DNA of 29,848 nucleotides from Ruminococcaceae bacterium UBA5905 (GCA_002431285.1 DJEF01000013.1:1-29848); one strand, 5' to 3'; shown: positions 14,936 to 23,592, numbered from the stretch's first letter. Notes: generated by a model not told the origin, from the letters alone. Made by a program: numbers and translations.

Positions 14936-16204
14936 TCACTCCTTCGATACCAGCCAGGCGGTATTCAGATACCGGGGCCCGTAGAGGGAACAGGGCTTGT
15001 TGATGATCTCGCCGTTGAGCACCATGGTGGTGGAGGAACCGCCGTCCAGCGCCGCCGCGTTGTAGGCGCCATAGGCCTCCATGATGTTGCCCATCTCCCG
15101 CTGGTTGGCGCCCTCCATGCCGGACTGCCGCCCGTCGGCGGTAAGCAGCAAAATGGTGCCGTCGGGGCGCTGGCCGATGGCGGAACGGGGATCGCGGCCC
15201 CCCGCCTCCCCGTAGAAGGTGGACTTTTTCCCGTTCACGATGAGGAAGGGCTTGAAGCAGGTGGCCTCCTTAATGCCGTGATCCTTGATCTCCTGCTCGG
15301 TAAAGTTTCCGAGAATCAGCACCCCCTCGTCATTCAGCCCGATGACGTTATGCCGGGCCTGTCCGTCGGTGTACTTCACCTCGTAGTCTTTCACCAGCAG
15401 ATAGGAAGGGATGCCGCCGTTGCCGGAGCCTTTGGGATCGTAGAAACCGCCGGCATTGATACCCAGCAGGGAATCGGTGCGCTGACACATGGCCAGCAGC
15501 TTTTCACCGAACTGTCCGTACCGGTTGGTGACCCCCAGCGACACCCGCTTGGGGTCGCTGATCTCCGCCAGCCGGGCGGTGAAATTCGCATTCTTGATCT
15601 CCGACACCTTGACCCCGTTTTCCTCAAAGATCACGGTGGCGGGGTAATCCTCCGGCTTGGCCGCCTCGGGGCTGCGGGTGGTGGTGGTCGTCGTCTGCGT
15701 GGTGGTCGTCGTGGTGGAGGGGGCGCTCTCCGTGGTGGTGGGCGCGGTGGAGGTGGTGATATTGATGGACCCGATATCGGTGCTGTCGTCCGGCGCCTCC
15801 ACCCCATTCTCCTTGAAAATGCACTTGATGTTGCTCTCCGGCGTGAAAGCCGATACCAGCCACGGGTTGGAGGTCTGGTAGAATCGCAGCACATACTTGG
15901 TCTTCATGGCGGGCATCAGGGAGGTATTCAGCATCACGACCAGGAACAGCGCCCCCAGCGCCAGCACCCCCAGCAGTCCGGTGAACACCCCGGCTCCGAT
16001 GCGTCCGCCCAGCCGCACCGGCGGCTTCATGCCCGGCGCCAGCGCCAGCGCCAGCGACAGGCTCAGCAGACTGAAGATCGCCAGCAATATGCCCATGGCC
16101 CAGTTGCCGCCGATGAGATAGAACAGCAGTCCGGCGATCAAAAACACCGGACAACCGATCAGCAGCAGCAGCGGCAGCCATTTTCTTCCTTTTGCGTGTT
16201 TCAT
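14936..16204 (-). CDS. Phosphodiester glycosidase (NAGPA) domain membrane protein
   Basis: The 422-aa protein has three N-terminal hydrophobic segments (about 10-30, 34-57, 68-92), a Thr-rich linker (148-176, runs of Thr with Ser/Pro) and a C-terminal NAGPA domain outside the membrane. Domain landmarks: I-N-A-G-G-F-Y-D-P (249-257), G-R-D-P-R-S-A-I-G (336-344), A-D-G-R-Q-S-G-M (356-363) and A-L-D-G-G-S-S-T-T-M-V (385-395). Members cleave N-acetylglucosamine phosphodiesters; bacterial ones are linked to envelope or capsular polysaccharides. Substrate unknown. ATG 16204 has an AGAGGA site, and a promoter lies between this gene and mgtC. The linker is encoded by near-triplet repeats and could vary in length by slippage. 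Confidence 0.9.
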   Translation of the reverse strand: MKHAKGRKWLPLLLLIGCPVFLIAGLLFYLIGGNWAMGILLAIFSLLSLSLALALAPGMKPPVRLGGRIGAGVFTGLLGVLALGALFLVVMLNTSLMPAMKTKYVLRFYQTSNPWLVSAFTPESNIKCIFKENGVEAPDDSTDIGSINITTSTAPTTTESAPSTTTTTTQTTTTTTRSPEAAKPEDYPATVIFEENGVKVSEIKNANFTARLAEISDPKRVSLGVTNRYGQFGEKLLAMCQRTDSLLGINAGGFYDPKGSGNGGIPSYLLVKDYEVKYTDGQARHNVIGLNDEGVLILGNFTEQEIKDHGIKEATCFKPFLIVNGKKSTFYGEAGGRDPRSAIGQRPDGTILLLTADGRQSGMEGANQREMGNIMEAYGAYNAAALDGGSSTTMVLNGEIINKPCSLYGPRYLNTAWLVSKE

Positions 16205-16254
16205 ACGATACGTCCTCTCGTAACAAAGATCCGGTGTTTCCGTTTATCTTTATT

Positions 16255-16283
16255 ACTATAACACGAATCACGTCGCTTGGCAA
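16255..16283 (-). promoter_or_regulatory. Promoter of the phosphodiester glycosidase gene
   Basis: On the minus strand TTGCCA (16283-16278), 17-base spacer, TATAGT (16260-16255), between the mgtC stop and the gene start. Confidence 0.8.
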
Positions 16284-16297
16284 CAGAAAATCCGCAA

Positions 16298-17038
16298 TCA
16301 GGTCAATTCTTCGATATGATAAATGTAGTCCAGCGACCGCAGCGCCTCCACCACCTCCCGGTGGGTCTTATACTGCTTCAGCTCCGGGCTGCAAATGGTC
16401 ACAGTGATGGTGTATACACTCAAGCCCGACCCCACATACGCCTGGTTCGCCTCGATGTCGTCGATGCGCAGCCCCAGCCGTCGGCTCACCGTCACGAAAT
16501 CCCGGAGATATTCGCTGCTTTTCAGCTCCAGATGGATTTCAAAGTGGTTGGAACGGTTTTTGAGAAACACCTCAAAGGAGGGGAAACAGGCGAGGATGCA
16601 CAGCAGGAACAGAAACACCACCACCGTGAGGGTATACAGTCCCGCCCCCACGGTGAAGCCCAGCACGCTGCACGCCCACAGCCCCGCGGAGGTGGTCAGC
16701 CCCTTGATCTGGCTGCGGGAGCTGAACAGAATGGAATTGACGCTCACCAGCGCCGACGCCGCCAACGTCGCAGCGGACAAAAGGGGCAGCCGGCAGCCGT
16801 GGGTCTCCATCAGGAACAGGTCCAGCAGCATGGCCACTGTGGAGGCGAACGAGATCAGGATGAAGGTGCGCAGTCCGGCGGAATGGCGCTTGCTGGAGCG
16901 CTCGCAGCCGATGACCGCCGCCAGCAGCACCACCAGCGCCACCCGGAAAATCACCGAGCCGGTGTTCAATTCTTTCGACCAGTCCCCCAGCAGGTTCGCC
17001 AGCGGGTCCAGGTCGGTCAAAGACAGGATCGGGTTCAT
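16298..17038 (-). CDS. MgtC/SapB-family membrane protein
   Basis: The 246-aa protein has hydrophobic segments over about 27-150 and a soluble C-terminal domain (about 160-246) that looks ACT/ferredoxin-like. Family marks are G-C-E-R (44-47), A-G-L-R-T (54-58) and I-K-G-L-T-T-S-A-G-L-W (111-121). MgtC-type proteins are tied to growth at low magnesium and to membrane-energetics control in other bacteria; they are not Mg transporters as such. The ATG overlaps the stop of the upstream antiporter gene in ATGA, so the two are expressed together, suggesting joint service in ion or proton homeostasis. The specific role here is inferred. Confidence 0.9.
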   Translation of the reverse strand: MNPILSLTDLDPLANLLGDWSKELNTGSVIFRVALVVLLAAVIGCERSSKRHSAGLRTFILISFASTVAMLLDLFLMETHGCRLPLLSAATLAASALVSVNSILFSSRSQIKGLTTSAGLWACSVLGFTVGAGLYTLTVVVFLFLLCILACFPSFEVFLKNRSNHFEIHLELKSSEYLRDFVTVSRRLGLRIDDIEANQAYVGSGLSVYTITVTICSPELKQYKTHREVVEALRSLDYIYHIEELT

Positions 17039-18492
17039 AAACGGGATCTCCTCCTTTCGGGACGGCGGGGCAGCGCCGCCGTCATGCGGGCGTAATGCTC
17101 CTCCGCTGCCTCGGAAAATGCTTTTTCATCCTCATAATAGGGGTCCTCATGCCGGGGCAGCTCCGCCTGAATGGCGTGGATGCGGGCGATGAGCCGCTCC
17201 ACCTCCGAGGGGGGCGCGGCGGCATCCTCCGGCAGAGGCTCCGGCACCAGCTCCTCCAGCTTGGTGGAATAGGAATGGGAGAGATACAGGGACAGCTTGG
17301 CGCAGGCGGGACCGATCAGCTCATAGAGGACGCTGGATGCCAGCACAATGGTCTCCAGCGCGCGGCCGGTCTCGCCCCCCAACGTCCGGGCGCCCATAGC
17401 CGCCAGACCGATGGCGACCCCCGCCTGGGGGATCAGCGCCAACCCCAGATAGTTGCGCACCAGCCGGTCTTTCTTCACCGCCAGACAGCCCAGAAAAGCG
17501 CCGGCGTATTTCCCCACGATCCGCACGAAGAAATACAGCACCCCCACCGCCAGCAGCGGCACCGCCCCCACCGAGCCGGAGGGGCTGAACAGCGCTGCCA
17601 GGTCGAAATTCAGCCCCGAGCGGACGAAAAACAGCAGCAGCAGCGGCGGGGAGAAATAGTTGAGCTGCTTGAACAACCGCTCGTCGTCGCTACAATTGAT
17701 ATACACCATCCCCATGGACATACAGCCCAGCAGCGGGGACACATCGAACAAGGTGCAGATGCCGCAAAAAGCGAACAGCAACGCCACCGATACGATAAGC
17801 CGGTTGTCGGTGGAGCGCTTTTGCAGCAGCCATTTGAGCAGCACCCCGAACAGGCTGCCCAGCGCAAACACCAGCCCGTTGACCAGCAGCGGCTTCAGCA
17901 CATTTCCGGCGCTGAACCGGCCGACCGAGGCGGTGAGCGCCACCGACACGGCGACGGAATACGCCACCAGCCCCACCACATCGTCCAGCGCCACCACCTG
18001 CAGCAGCGTATCCACGAAATCCCCCCGGGCGTGGGTCTGGCGAATGGTCATCATGGTGGAGGCGGGGGCGGTGGCGGATGCCAGCGCCGCCAGCACCAGC
18101 GAGAAATTCAGCTCCAGCCCCAGCACACCATAGGTGACGGCAAACACCGCCACCGACGCCAGACACGCCTCCAGCACGGTGATCACCAACACCTTGGCAC
18201 CGCTTTTCCGGAGGGTTTCCACCCGGAAATATTCACCGGTGCTGAAAGCGATAAACGCCAGGGCAATATCGGCGATGAAATCCATTCCGCCGATGATGGT
18301 TTCCGGCACCAGATTCAGGCAAAACGGTCCCATGAGGATCCCGGCGACAATATAACCGGTCACATTGGGCAGCCGCAGCCGCTTGGTGACGCGGGTGGCG
18401 AGAAAGCCCCCCATAAGCATCAGCGCCACGGCGATGATGACCTGGGAGACGGGAGAGGTGATGTGCAGTTTTTCATACAGGGGTGGCAGCAT
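17035..18492 (-). CDS. Cation:proton antiporter (CPA2/Kef-like)
   Basis: The 485-aa protein has 12 or so hydrophobic segments through about residue 400 and a polar Pro/Glu-rich C-terminal tail (400-485) without a recognisable TrkA-N/RCK domain. Landmarks: L-P-N-V-T-G-Y-I-V-A-G-I-L-M-G-P at 41-56, T-A-P-A (141-144) and the A-L-D-D pair (168-171) typical of the ion-binding site of this superfamily. It should exchange Na+ or K+ for H+ across the cytoplasmic membrane; which ion cannot be told. ATG 18492 has GGAAAGGA. It overlaps mgtC by 4 bases and is divergent from a LysR gene that may regulate it. I find only weak promoter candidates upstream. Confidence 0.92.
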   Translation of the reverse strand: MLPPLYEKLHITSPVSQVIIAVALMLMGGFLATRVTKRLRLPNVTGYIVAGILMGPFCLNLVPETIIGGMDFIADIALAFIAFSTGEYFRVETLRKSGAKVLVITVLEACLASVAVFAVTYGVLGLELNFSLVLAALASATAPASTMMTIRQTHARGDFVDTLLQVVALDDVVGLVAYSVAVSVALTASVGRFSAGNVLKPLLVNGLVFALGSLFGVLLKWLLQKRSTDNRLIVSVALLFAFCGICTLFDVSPLLGCMSMGMVYINCSDDERLFKQLNYFSPPLLLLFFVRSGLNFDLAALFSPSGSVGAVPLLAVGVLYFFVRIVGKYAGAFLGCLAVKKDRLVRNYLGLALIPQAGVAIGLAAMGARTLGGETGRALETIVLASSVLYELIGPACAKLSLYLSHSYSTKLEELVPEPLPEDAAAPPSEVERLIARIHAIQAELPRHEDPYYEDEKAFSEAAEEHYARMTAALPRRPERRRSRL

Positions 18493-18599
18493 AGGATCGT
18501 CCTTTCCGCAGAGTTTCGGCCCAGAGCAGCTTTACAAATAACACGGAGATACAGACCGTCTCAAAACCGGTCGTGCCCCGAGTACTTTGTCTATGCGTC

Positions 18600-18628
18600 T
18601 TGCCAAAAGAACAGACCTATGATATACT
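18600..18628 (+). promoter_or_regulatory. Promoter of the LysR gene
   Basis: TTGCCA (18600-18605), 17-base spacer, TATACT (18623-18628). The following 60 bases are AT-rich and could hold LysR-type operator sites. Confidence 0.8.
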
Positions 18629-18691
18629 GAATAAGTGATAAAATCAAATTATATTTTATTTGCACTTCATAAACGATTGGAATGATTGACT

Positions 18692-19582
18692 ATGTTGGAC
18701 AACAAATTGGAAACACTGCTGACGGTGGTGGAGCAGCAGAATTTCACCCGGGCGGCGCAGGCGCTGTCCATGACCCAGCCCGCCGTCAGCCACCACATCA
18801 AGCAGCTGGAGACGGAGCTGGGCGCGCCGCTGCTGGTGCGCAGCCGCACGGGGCTGAAGCTGACGCCCCAAGGGGAGATCGCCGTTAAATACGCCCGCCG
18901 ATTCAAATCTCTCGGCGAAAAAATGCGGCGGGAGCTGCAAAGCTCGGAGACCCATCTATCGGTGCTGCGGGTGGGGATCACCCACACCTCGGAGAGCAAT
19001 CTGACCGCGGCGGCACTGGCGAAATACGGCAGCGAACGCAGCCACACACGGATTATTCTTTTTACGGATACCATAAATAATCTTTATGATATGCTGGAGA
19101 ATTACGAGATCGACATCGCCATCGTGGACGGCGCGGTGGCCAATTCCCGGTTCTCCTCCACCCTGCTGGACACCGACTATCTCATGTGCATCCTCTCCAA
19201 CAGCCACCCGCTGGCCAAGCAGGAGGTCATCACCCTGACGGAACTGAAAAAGCAGAAGATGATCCTGCGCACCCCCGCCTCCGCCACCCGGATGCTGTTC
19301 GAGTCCGCGCTGGAGAGCAACAATGTGTCCGTGGGGGATTTCAACATCACGCTGGAGGTAGACAACATCGCCACCATCAAGGATCTGATCCGTAAAAATC
19401 TGGGGGTATCCATCCTGCCCCGCAGCGCCTGTCTGGATGAACTGAAAAAGGGCAAGCTCACCGCCCGCCCCATCGAGAATCTCAGCATGGTGCGGGAGAC
19501 CCGCATCCTGTACAACCGGGATTTCACCCATACGGACACCCTCAGCGGCATCATCCGGAGCTACCGCAGCCTGGAAATGTAA
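18692..19582 (+). CDS. LysR-family transcriptional regulator
   Basis: The 296-aa protein has the LysR winged helix-turn-helix at about 1-60 (pattern F-T-R-A-A-Q-A-L-S-M-T-Q-P-A-V-S-H-H-I-K-Q-L-E) and a periplasmic-binding-like effector domain from about 90 to the end. I use ATG 18692; the TTG two codons earlier is less likely. The ribosome binding site is poor (GGAA about 11 bases upstream). It is divergent from the antiporter/mgtC pair, the usual arrangement of a LysR protein and its target, but this is inference. The effector is unknown. Confidence 0.93.
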   Translation: MLDNKLETLLTVVEQQNFTRAAQALSMTQPAVSHHIKQLETELGAPLLVRSRTGLKLTPQGEIAVKYARRFKSLGEKMRRELQSSETHLSVLRVGITHTSESNLTAAALAKYGSERSHTRIILFTDTINNLYDMLENYEIDIAIVDGAVANSRFSSTLLDTDYLMCILSNSHPLAKQEVITLTELKKQKMILRTPASATRMLFESALESNNVSVGDFNITLEVDNIATIKDLIRKNLGVSILPRSACLDELKKGKLTARPIENLSMVRETRILYNRDFTHTDTLSGIIRSYRSLEM

Positions 19583-19634
19583 ACCGGCTCCGACCGATCG
19601 CAAGCCACAGACGAAGCGATCCGGCAAACGAAAG

Positions 19635-19668
19635 CGCCCCGGTCTTTCCTTGCGGAAAGACCGGGGCG
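19635..19668. terminator. Terminator between the LysR gene and the membrane protein gene
   Basis: Perfect 15-bp stem (19635-19649 with 19654-19668), loop TTGC. T-richness is modest on both sides (CTTTCGTTTG leftward, CGCTTTA rightward); it lies between convergent genes and probably serves both. Confidence 0.8.
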
Positions 19669-19695
19669 TCGCTCGCTTTAGGATGGCTTAAGGAA

Positions 19696-20394
19696 TCAAT
19701 CGGTTTCCTCGCCGTTGAGCACGGTGGGAGCCGTCGTCGGCTCCGCCACCGGTGCGGGCTGCATCGGCTGCACCGGTGCAGTCGGCGGGACATACGCTGC
19801 CTGAGCGGGGGCGCTCTGCGTCGGCGCGGTCGGCCGGGTGTACACCGGCTGGGCATACGGCGGCTGCGCAGGCTGCACCACCGGCTGACCGGCCGCGGCC
19901 TGCCGGGTTTTCGCCTGCTTCGAGGACTTGACAAACGTGCCGATCCAGCCCGCCACGCACAGCAGCAGACCGATGATCAGATCCGACAGATACCCCCGGG
20001 CGATGTCCGGCTCCTCCAGGAATCTCCATGCGTTCCGCACGGCGGTGAAGAAATCAATCTCCTCCTCGATATCCCCGGACACGTACCACTCCTGACAGGC
20101 CTCATATACATCCTTTGACAGACACAGATACCACGCCAGCACGATCACCAGCGCCGCCATCACCACGGCGATCACCGTGCCGTAGCGGCTCTCCCGTTTG
20201 GCGAACAGCCGGTAACCCACCAGAGCGCAGCTGACCCCGATGATGCCGCTGATGGCGGCGAGCTTGCCCACCTGATACAGCAGGTAAAACGCCAGACCGC
20301 CTGCCAGCGCAAACAGAAAGGCACCGACGGTGCCGGCCACCTTGTTTTCGTCCGGCAGCTGACCGGGCTGTGCCGGAACGGATTGCTCATACAT
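19696..20394 (-). CDS. Four-pass membrane protein with proline-rich tail, unknown function
   Basis: The 232-aa protein has membrane segments at about 22-40, 44-63, 72-92 and 133-154, an acidic loop between the third and fourth (about 94-132), and a C-terminal tail (170-232) dominated by Pro, Ala, Gln and Thr. I do not recognise a named family or enzyme motif. ATG 20394 is chosen because AGGAG lies 8 bases upstream, just after a well-formed promoter; the open frame extends much further upstream but without support. It is divergent from sigK and convergent with the LysR gene, and appears to be a single-gene unit. Confidence 0.8.
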   Translation of the reverse strand: MYEQSVPAQPGQLPDENKVAGTVGAFLFALAGGLAFYLLYQVGKLAAISGIIGVSCALVGYRLFAKRESRYGTVIAVVMAALVIVLAWYLCLSKDVYEACQEWYVSGDIEEEIDFFTAVRNAWRFLEEPDIARGYLSDLIIGLLLCVAGWIGTFVKSSKQAKTRQAAAGQPVVQPAQPPYAQPVYTRPTAPTQSAPAQAAYVPPTAPVQPMQPAPVAEPTTAPTVLNGEETD

Positions 20395-20449
20395 ACCCAA
20401 AACTCCTCTTTTCTGCTCTGTACCCACGGGGCACCCGAATTCTGCTATC

Positions 20450-20478
20450 AGTATAGCATACCGGTCTTTTTGTGTCAA
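20450..20478 (-). promoter_or_regulatory. Promoter of the four-pass membrane protein gene
   Basis: On the minus strand TTGACA (20478-20473), 17-base spacer, TATACT (20455-20450), 56 bases before the start. Confidence 0.85.
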
Positions 20479-20538
20479 CCGGACTGGCAAGTTGTTTTTG
20501 TCCGCCGCATAGGCATGGAGAGAAAGGGGAGAACCGAT

Positions 20539-21237
20539 ATGTGGAATACCGTCTTGGAGCTGCTGTCCCAGATGCTGTTTCTGGTGCTGCACGTGGTCAA
20601 CGGCAGCTCCTTTGAAAAGCCGCTGACCGCCAAGCAGGAGCGGGAGGCGTTCGCCGCCATGGCGGCGGGCGACCGACAGGCGCGCCAGACTCTCATCGAG
20701 CACAATTTGCGGCTGGTGGCGCACATCATCAAAAAACACTATCCCAACGCCCGGGATCAGGAGGATCTGGTCTCCATCGGCACCATCGGACTGATCAAGG
20801 CGGTGGATACCTTTGACCCGTCCAAGGAGCGGCGGCTGACCACCTATGCCGCCACCTGCATCAATAACGAAATCCTCATGCACTTCCGCGCCGGAAAAAA
20901 ATCCGCCCAGGATGTATCGCTGTCGGAGCCGATCGACACGGATGGCGAGGGACGGCCGCTGACCCTCATTGACGTGCTGGCGGTGGAGGATACCATCGTG
21001 GACGATCTGCACCGCAAGCTGGCGGTGCAGAAGCTGGGACGGTATATCCGGGAAAGTCTGGAGGAGCGGGAGCAGGAGATCCTGCGAATGCGTTACGGTC
21101 TGGACGGCGGCCGGGAGCTGACCCAGTGGCAGGTGGCGGAGCAGCTGGGCATCTCCCGCTCCTATGTGAGCCGTCTGGAAACCCGGGCGCTCTTAAAGCT
21201 CCGCCGCCGCTACGAAATCGGAGACGGCACCCCCTGA
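20539..21237 (+). CDS. sigK: Sporulation sigma factor K (pro-sigma-K)
   Basis: The 232-aa sigma-70 family protein aligns by eye with SigK: a hydrophobic N-terminus (about 1-24) corresponding to the pro-sequence, region 2 (about 50-115, with I-E-H-N-L-R-L-V-A-H-I and D-L-V-S-I-G-T-I-G-L-I-K-A), D-V-S-L-S-E-P-I-D-T-D-G-E-G after it, and region 4 (about 165-222) with a helix-turn-helix ending G-I-S-R-S-Y-V-S-R-L-E. Sigma-K directs late mother-cell transcription; in Bacillus the pro-sequence is removed by SpoIVFB. The gene is uninterrupted, with no skin-type element. ATG 20539 follows AAAGGGGAG. It would be expected to be under sigma-E, but I could not pick a clear sigma-E promoter. The neighbouring genes show no sporulation function. 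Confidence 0.92.
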   Translation: MWNTVLELLSQMLFLVLHVVNGSSFEKPLTAKQEREAFAAMAAGDRQARQTLIEHNLRLVAHIIKKHYPNARDQEDLVSIGTIGLIKAVDTFDPSKERRLTTYAATCINNEILMHFRAGKKSAQDVSLSEPIDTDGEGRPLTLIDVLAVEDTIVDDLHRKLAVQKLGRYIRESLEEREQEILRMRYGLDGGRELTQWQVAEQLGISRSYVSRLETRALLKLRRRYEIGDGTP

Positions 21238-21251
21238 TCGTGTCCTTATCC

Positions 21252-22568
21252 TCACAGTTCCCGGATCAGCAGACAGCTGTTCACCGGCAGCGTAAACCGC
21301 AGGTCGGTGACGGTGTCGGTCAGTTCGCCGTCGTGCGCGGCATCCACCCGATAGACTGCATAGGTGTGCCCCGCCCCCAGCTCCACCGTCAGCATTTTCT
21401 CCGGAGCGGCGTCATCATCCGAATAATAGGCGAGCGCCAGCAGCGCCTTGCCGTCCCCGTCCACCCCGCACAGGGTGTACACATCGGGGACGGGGGTCTC
21501 ACACCGCAGCTCTCCGACACAATCATAGAACATTCCGTACCAATACAGCGGATAATAGGGCTTGCGGGGGCGGCAGGTATAGTAATCAAAGGGGCCGCAA
21601 AACACCGAGGGACGGGTATCGTAATACATGAGCATATCCACCGGACTGTGTTGTCCCGCGCACAGCGTCGCCAGCAGGAATGCCGCCCCCTTATGGCCGC
21701 CGATCATCTCGATGGAATAGACATATTCCTCCGCCCAGCCCTTGACATAGTTCCATTCGTTGCAGATGCTTTCGGTCTGCGTATAGCCGGTTTCATCCAG
21801 CAGCGCCCGGAAACGGCCGGCTGCATCGGCGATCTGCCGGGGATCGGTGGCATAAATATGCCAGGAGAAGAAATCCAGCTCCACGCCACGCCGCCGCATC
21901 TCACCGAGGAAATCCGCCGCCCAAATCTCATTGCCGCAGGCCGCCGGTCCGCCGATCTTCAGCTGCGGGAAGCAGCCTTTCAGATGCTTGGCGGCAATCT
22001 CGTAGAAATCGAAAAATTCTGCCCGGGTGCCGCCCCACATCTTCTTGTTGGTGCTGTCCTCTGGGTCGAGATCCGGCTCGTTCCAGATCTCCCAATAGGG
22101 CATATCCAGCCGCAGGCCGTCCGCCCAGCCCTCGGTATAGTGGCGAATGATATGCTCGCAGATGACCGCCCATTTATGAAAATCCCGGGGCGGGACGGTG
22201 CCGTGCTTTTTGACCTGATGCTCGATGGACTGACCCAATCGGTAAAAGGTGCGGGTGCCCGCCTCCAGCGGCACCAGAATCGACTCGTCGGTGCAGGCGA
22301 AGTCATAGGAGGCCGGGTCCTCCGGGTCGGCATCAAACACCGGAAAGATACTGGTCACATCAATGGCATAGGGACCGCCGTAAGTGCTGCCGCTCAAATT
22401 GGAATCGTGGTTGCGGGTGTAGGGAATCCGGGCGGCCTTGTAATCTTCCAGATTGCTGCGCCACTGGTCGATGGCATGGCGCTTGTGCCAGGGGCCGCCG
22501 TTGACACAATTCAGGGGCTTGAATGGGTCGGCGATGGGGTGCTCGCGGTCAAAGATCAGCGTTTCCAT
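21252..22568 (-). CDS. Glycoside hydrolase, GH39-like (clan GH-A)
   Basis: The 438-aa protein has a TIM-barrel pattern with the acid/base Glu164 in Y-W-E-I-W-N-E-P and a probable nucleophile Glu271 in S-I-C-N-E-W-N-Y, the arrangement of GH39 beta-xylosidase/iduronidase-type enzymes. A C-terminal beta domain (about 360-438) follows. No signal peptide: it is cytoplasmic, fitting hydrolysis of imported oligosaccharides. ATG 22568 follows GGAGG by 8 bases and lies 4 bases after the EamA transporter stop, so they share a transcript; a lacI gene lies upstream. Sugar specificity cannot be read. It is convergent with sigK with only 14 bases between stops and no visible terminator. Confidence 0.85.
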   Translation of the reverse strand: METLIFDREHPIADPFKPLNCVNGGPWHKRHAIDQWRSNLEDYKAARIPYTRNHDSNLSGSTYGGPYAIDVTSIFPVFDADPEDPASYDFACTDESILVPLEAGTRTFYRLGQSIEHQVKKHGTVPPRDFHKWAVICEHIIRHYTEGWADGLRLDMPYWEIWNEPDLDPEDSTNKKMWGGTRAEFFDFYEIAAKHLKGCFPQLKIGGPAACGNEIWAADFLGEMRRRGVELDFFSWHIYATDPRQIADAAGRFRALLDETGYTQTESICNEWNYVKGWAEEYVYSIEMIGGHKGAAFLLATLCAGQHSPVDMLMYYDTRPSVFCGPFDYYTCRPRKPYYPLYWYGMFYDCVGELRCETPVPDVYTLCGVDGDGKALLALAYYSDDDAAPEKMLTVELGAGHTYAVYRVDAAHDGELTDTVTDLRFTLPVNSCLLIREL

Positions 22569-22572
22569 AGGT

Positions 22573-23469
22573 TTATCCTCCAAACATTTTTATCATCACC
22601 ATCGACAGGATGCCCAGCAGTACCCCGGCGACGGAACGTACCGTCAGCCGCTCTCCGTACAGAAGGGCCGCCACCAACGTAGAGATGATGGTGGCGCCGC
22701 CGTTGATGACGGTGAACAGGATCACCGGGGACATCCGCGCGGTCAGGGTGGTGGCCAGCTGGTTGATAACAAATACCGCCGCCGCCAGCGCCACGCCGCA
22801 CAGCAGCAGCGACCGGTTCAGCCCCAGCGGGCGGCCGCGCTCCTCCGGCAGCCGCCGCAGCACCAGCGCCAGCGGCCACCCCACCACCGCCACAAAGGCA
22901 AAGGACACGAAAGAGAACAGCGCCACGCTCCCCGACGGCACATACCGGGTATAGAGCTGCTGAGCCAGCATGGTGGCCCCATTGCTCACCATGGAGCCGA
23001 TGAGCAGCGCCACGGTTTTGAGGCTGAAATTCCGGCAAATGTCCCGGGAGGAGTGCATCAGCAGCCCCGCCGCCACGAAAAACAGCCCCATCCCGGCTAT
23101 TTGCAGCGGCTGCACCGGCTGGTCGAACCACAGCGCCCCCGCCGCCACCGGAATGAGCAGCCCCGCCGTGCCGAACATGGAATCCAGGCAAACGGTACCG
23201 CTCTTCATGGCATAGATGCTGCAAAAGCCTGCCACCATCAGCGACACCCCGGAAAACAGAGCGATTCCCACCGCCGCCCATGTCACCGTCGTCTGTCCGA
23301 TGGAGGGCAGCAGCAACAGCAGCCCCAGCAGGGCGGAAATGGCAAATTTATACGCCGAATAAACGGCGGTCATGGCCAGCCCCCGAATCTCGTTACTGGT
23401 GCGCTTGTTAAAGACGGCCTGCACCACCCGCGCCAGCAGTATTATCCCTAAAAATCCCGCAGTCTGCAT
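22573..23469 (-). CDS. EamA/DMT-superfamily transporter
   Basis: The 298-aa protein has ten predicted membrane segments in two EamA repeats. Such carriers move small metabolites; the linked GH39-like gene suggests a sugar-derived compound, but this is inference. The start at ATG 23469 is directly preceded by seven T residues and a 10-bp hairpin (23478-23503) whose 3' arm holds GGAG, the only ribosome binding site candidate, 10 bases upstream. A TTG at 23493 would begin inside the loop and lacks a ribosome binding site. The gene is therefore preceded by an intrinsic terminator touching its start codon. It ends 4 bases before the glycosidase gene. Confidence 0.88.
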   Translation of the reverse strand: MQTAGFLGIILLARVVQAVFNKRTSNEIRGLAMTAVYSAYKFAISALLGLLLLLPSIGQTTVTWAAVGIALFSGVSLMVAGFCSIYAMKSGTVCLDSMFGTAGLLIPVAAGALWFDQPVQPLQIAGMGLFFVAAGLLMHSSRDICRNFSLKTVALLIGSMVSNGATMLAQQLYTRYVPSGSVALFSFVSFAFVAVVGWPLALVLRRLPEERGRPLGLNRSLLLCGVALAAAVFVINQLATTLTARMSPVILFTVINGGATIISTLVAALLYGERLTVRSVAGVLLGILSMVMIKMFGG

Positions 23470-23503
23470 AAAAAAACAACTCCGAAACGTCAATTTCGGA
23501 GTT
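23470..23503 (-). terminator. Intrinsic terminator abutting the EamA start codon
   Basis: On the minus strand a perfect 10-bp stem (23503-23494 with 23487-23478), 6-base loop, then G and seven T residues, immediately followed by ATG 23469. The 3' arm contains the GGAG of the downstream gene. It may end the lacI transcript and also act as an attenuator or translation-blocking hairpin. Confidence 0.85.
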
Positions 23504-23532
23504 ATGATATCACGGAGCTATACACTTTTCAA
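23504..23532 (-). promoter_or_regulatory. Possible promoter just upstream of the EamA hairpin
   Basis: On the minus strand TTGAAA (23532-23527), 17-base spacer, TATCAT (23509-23504). A transcript from here would start within or at the foot of the hairpin at 23478-23503. Confidence 0.5.
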
Positions 23533-23592
23533 CGCTTTGCCCATCGAAAACTTTTCGACTTTTCGTCGGGCGCTTTTTCCGCTGCGACCCGC

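Noticed and set aside
17095..18630. Long open frame (511 codons) opposite the antiporter gene
   Set aside because: It is His/Gln/Arg-rich translation antisense to a clear membrane protein gene, a usual artefact in GC-rich DNA.
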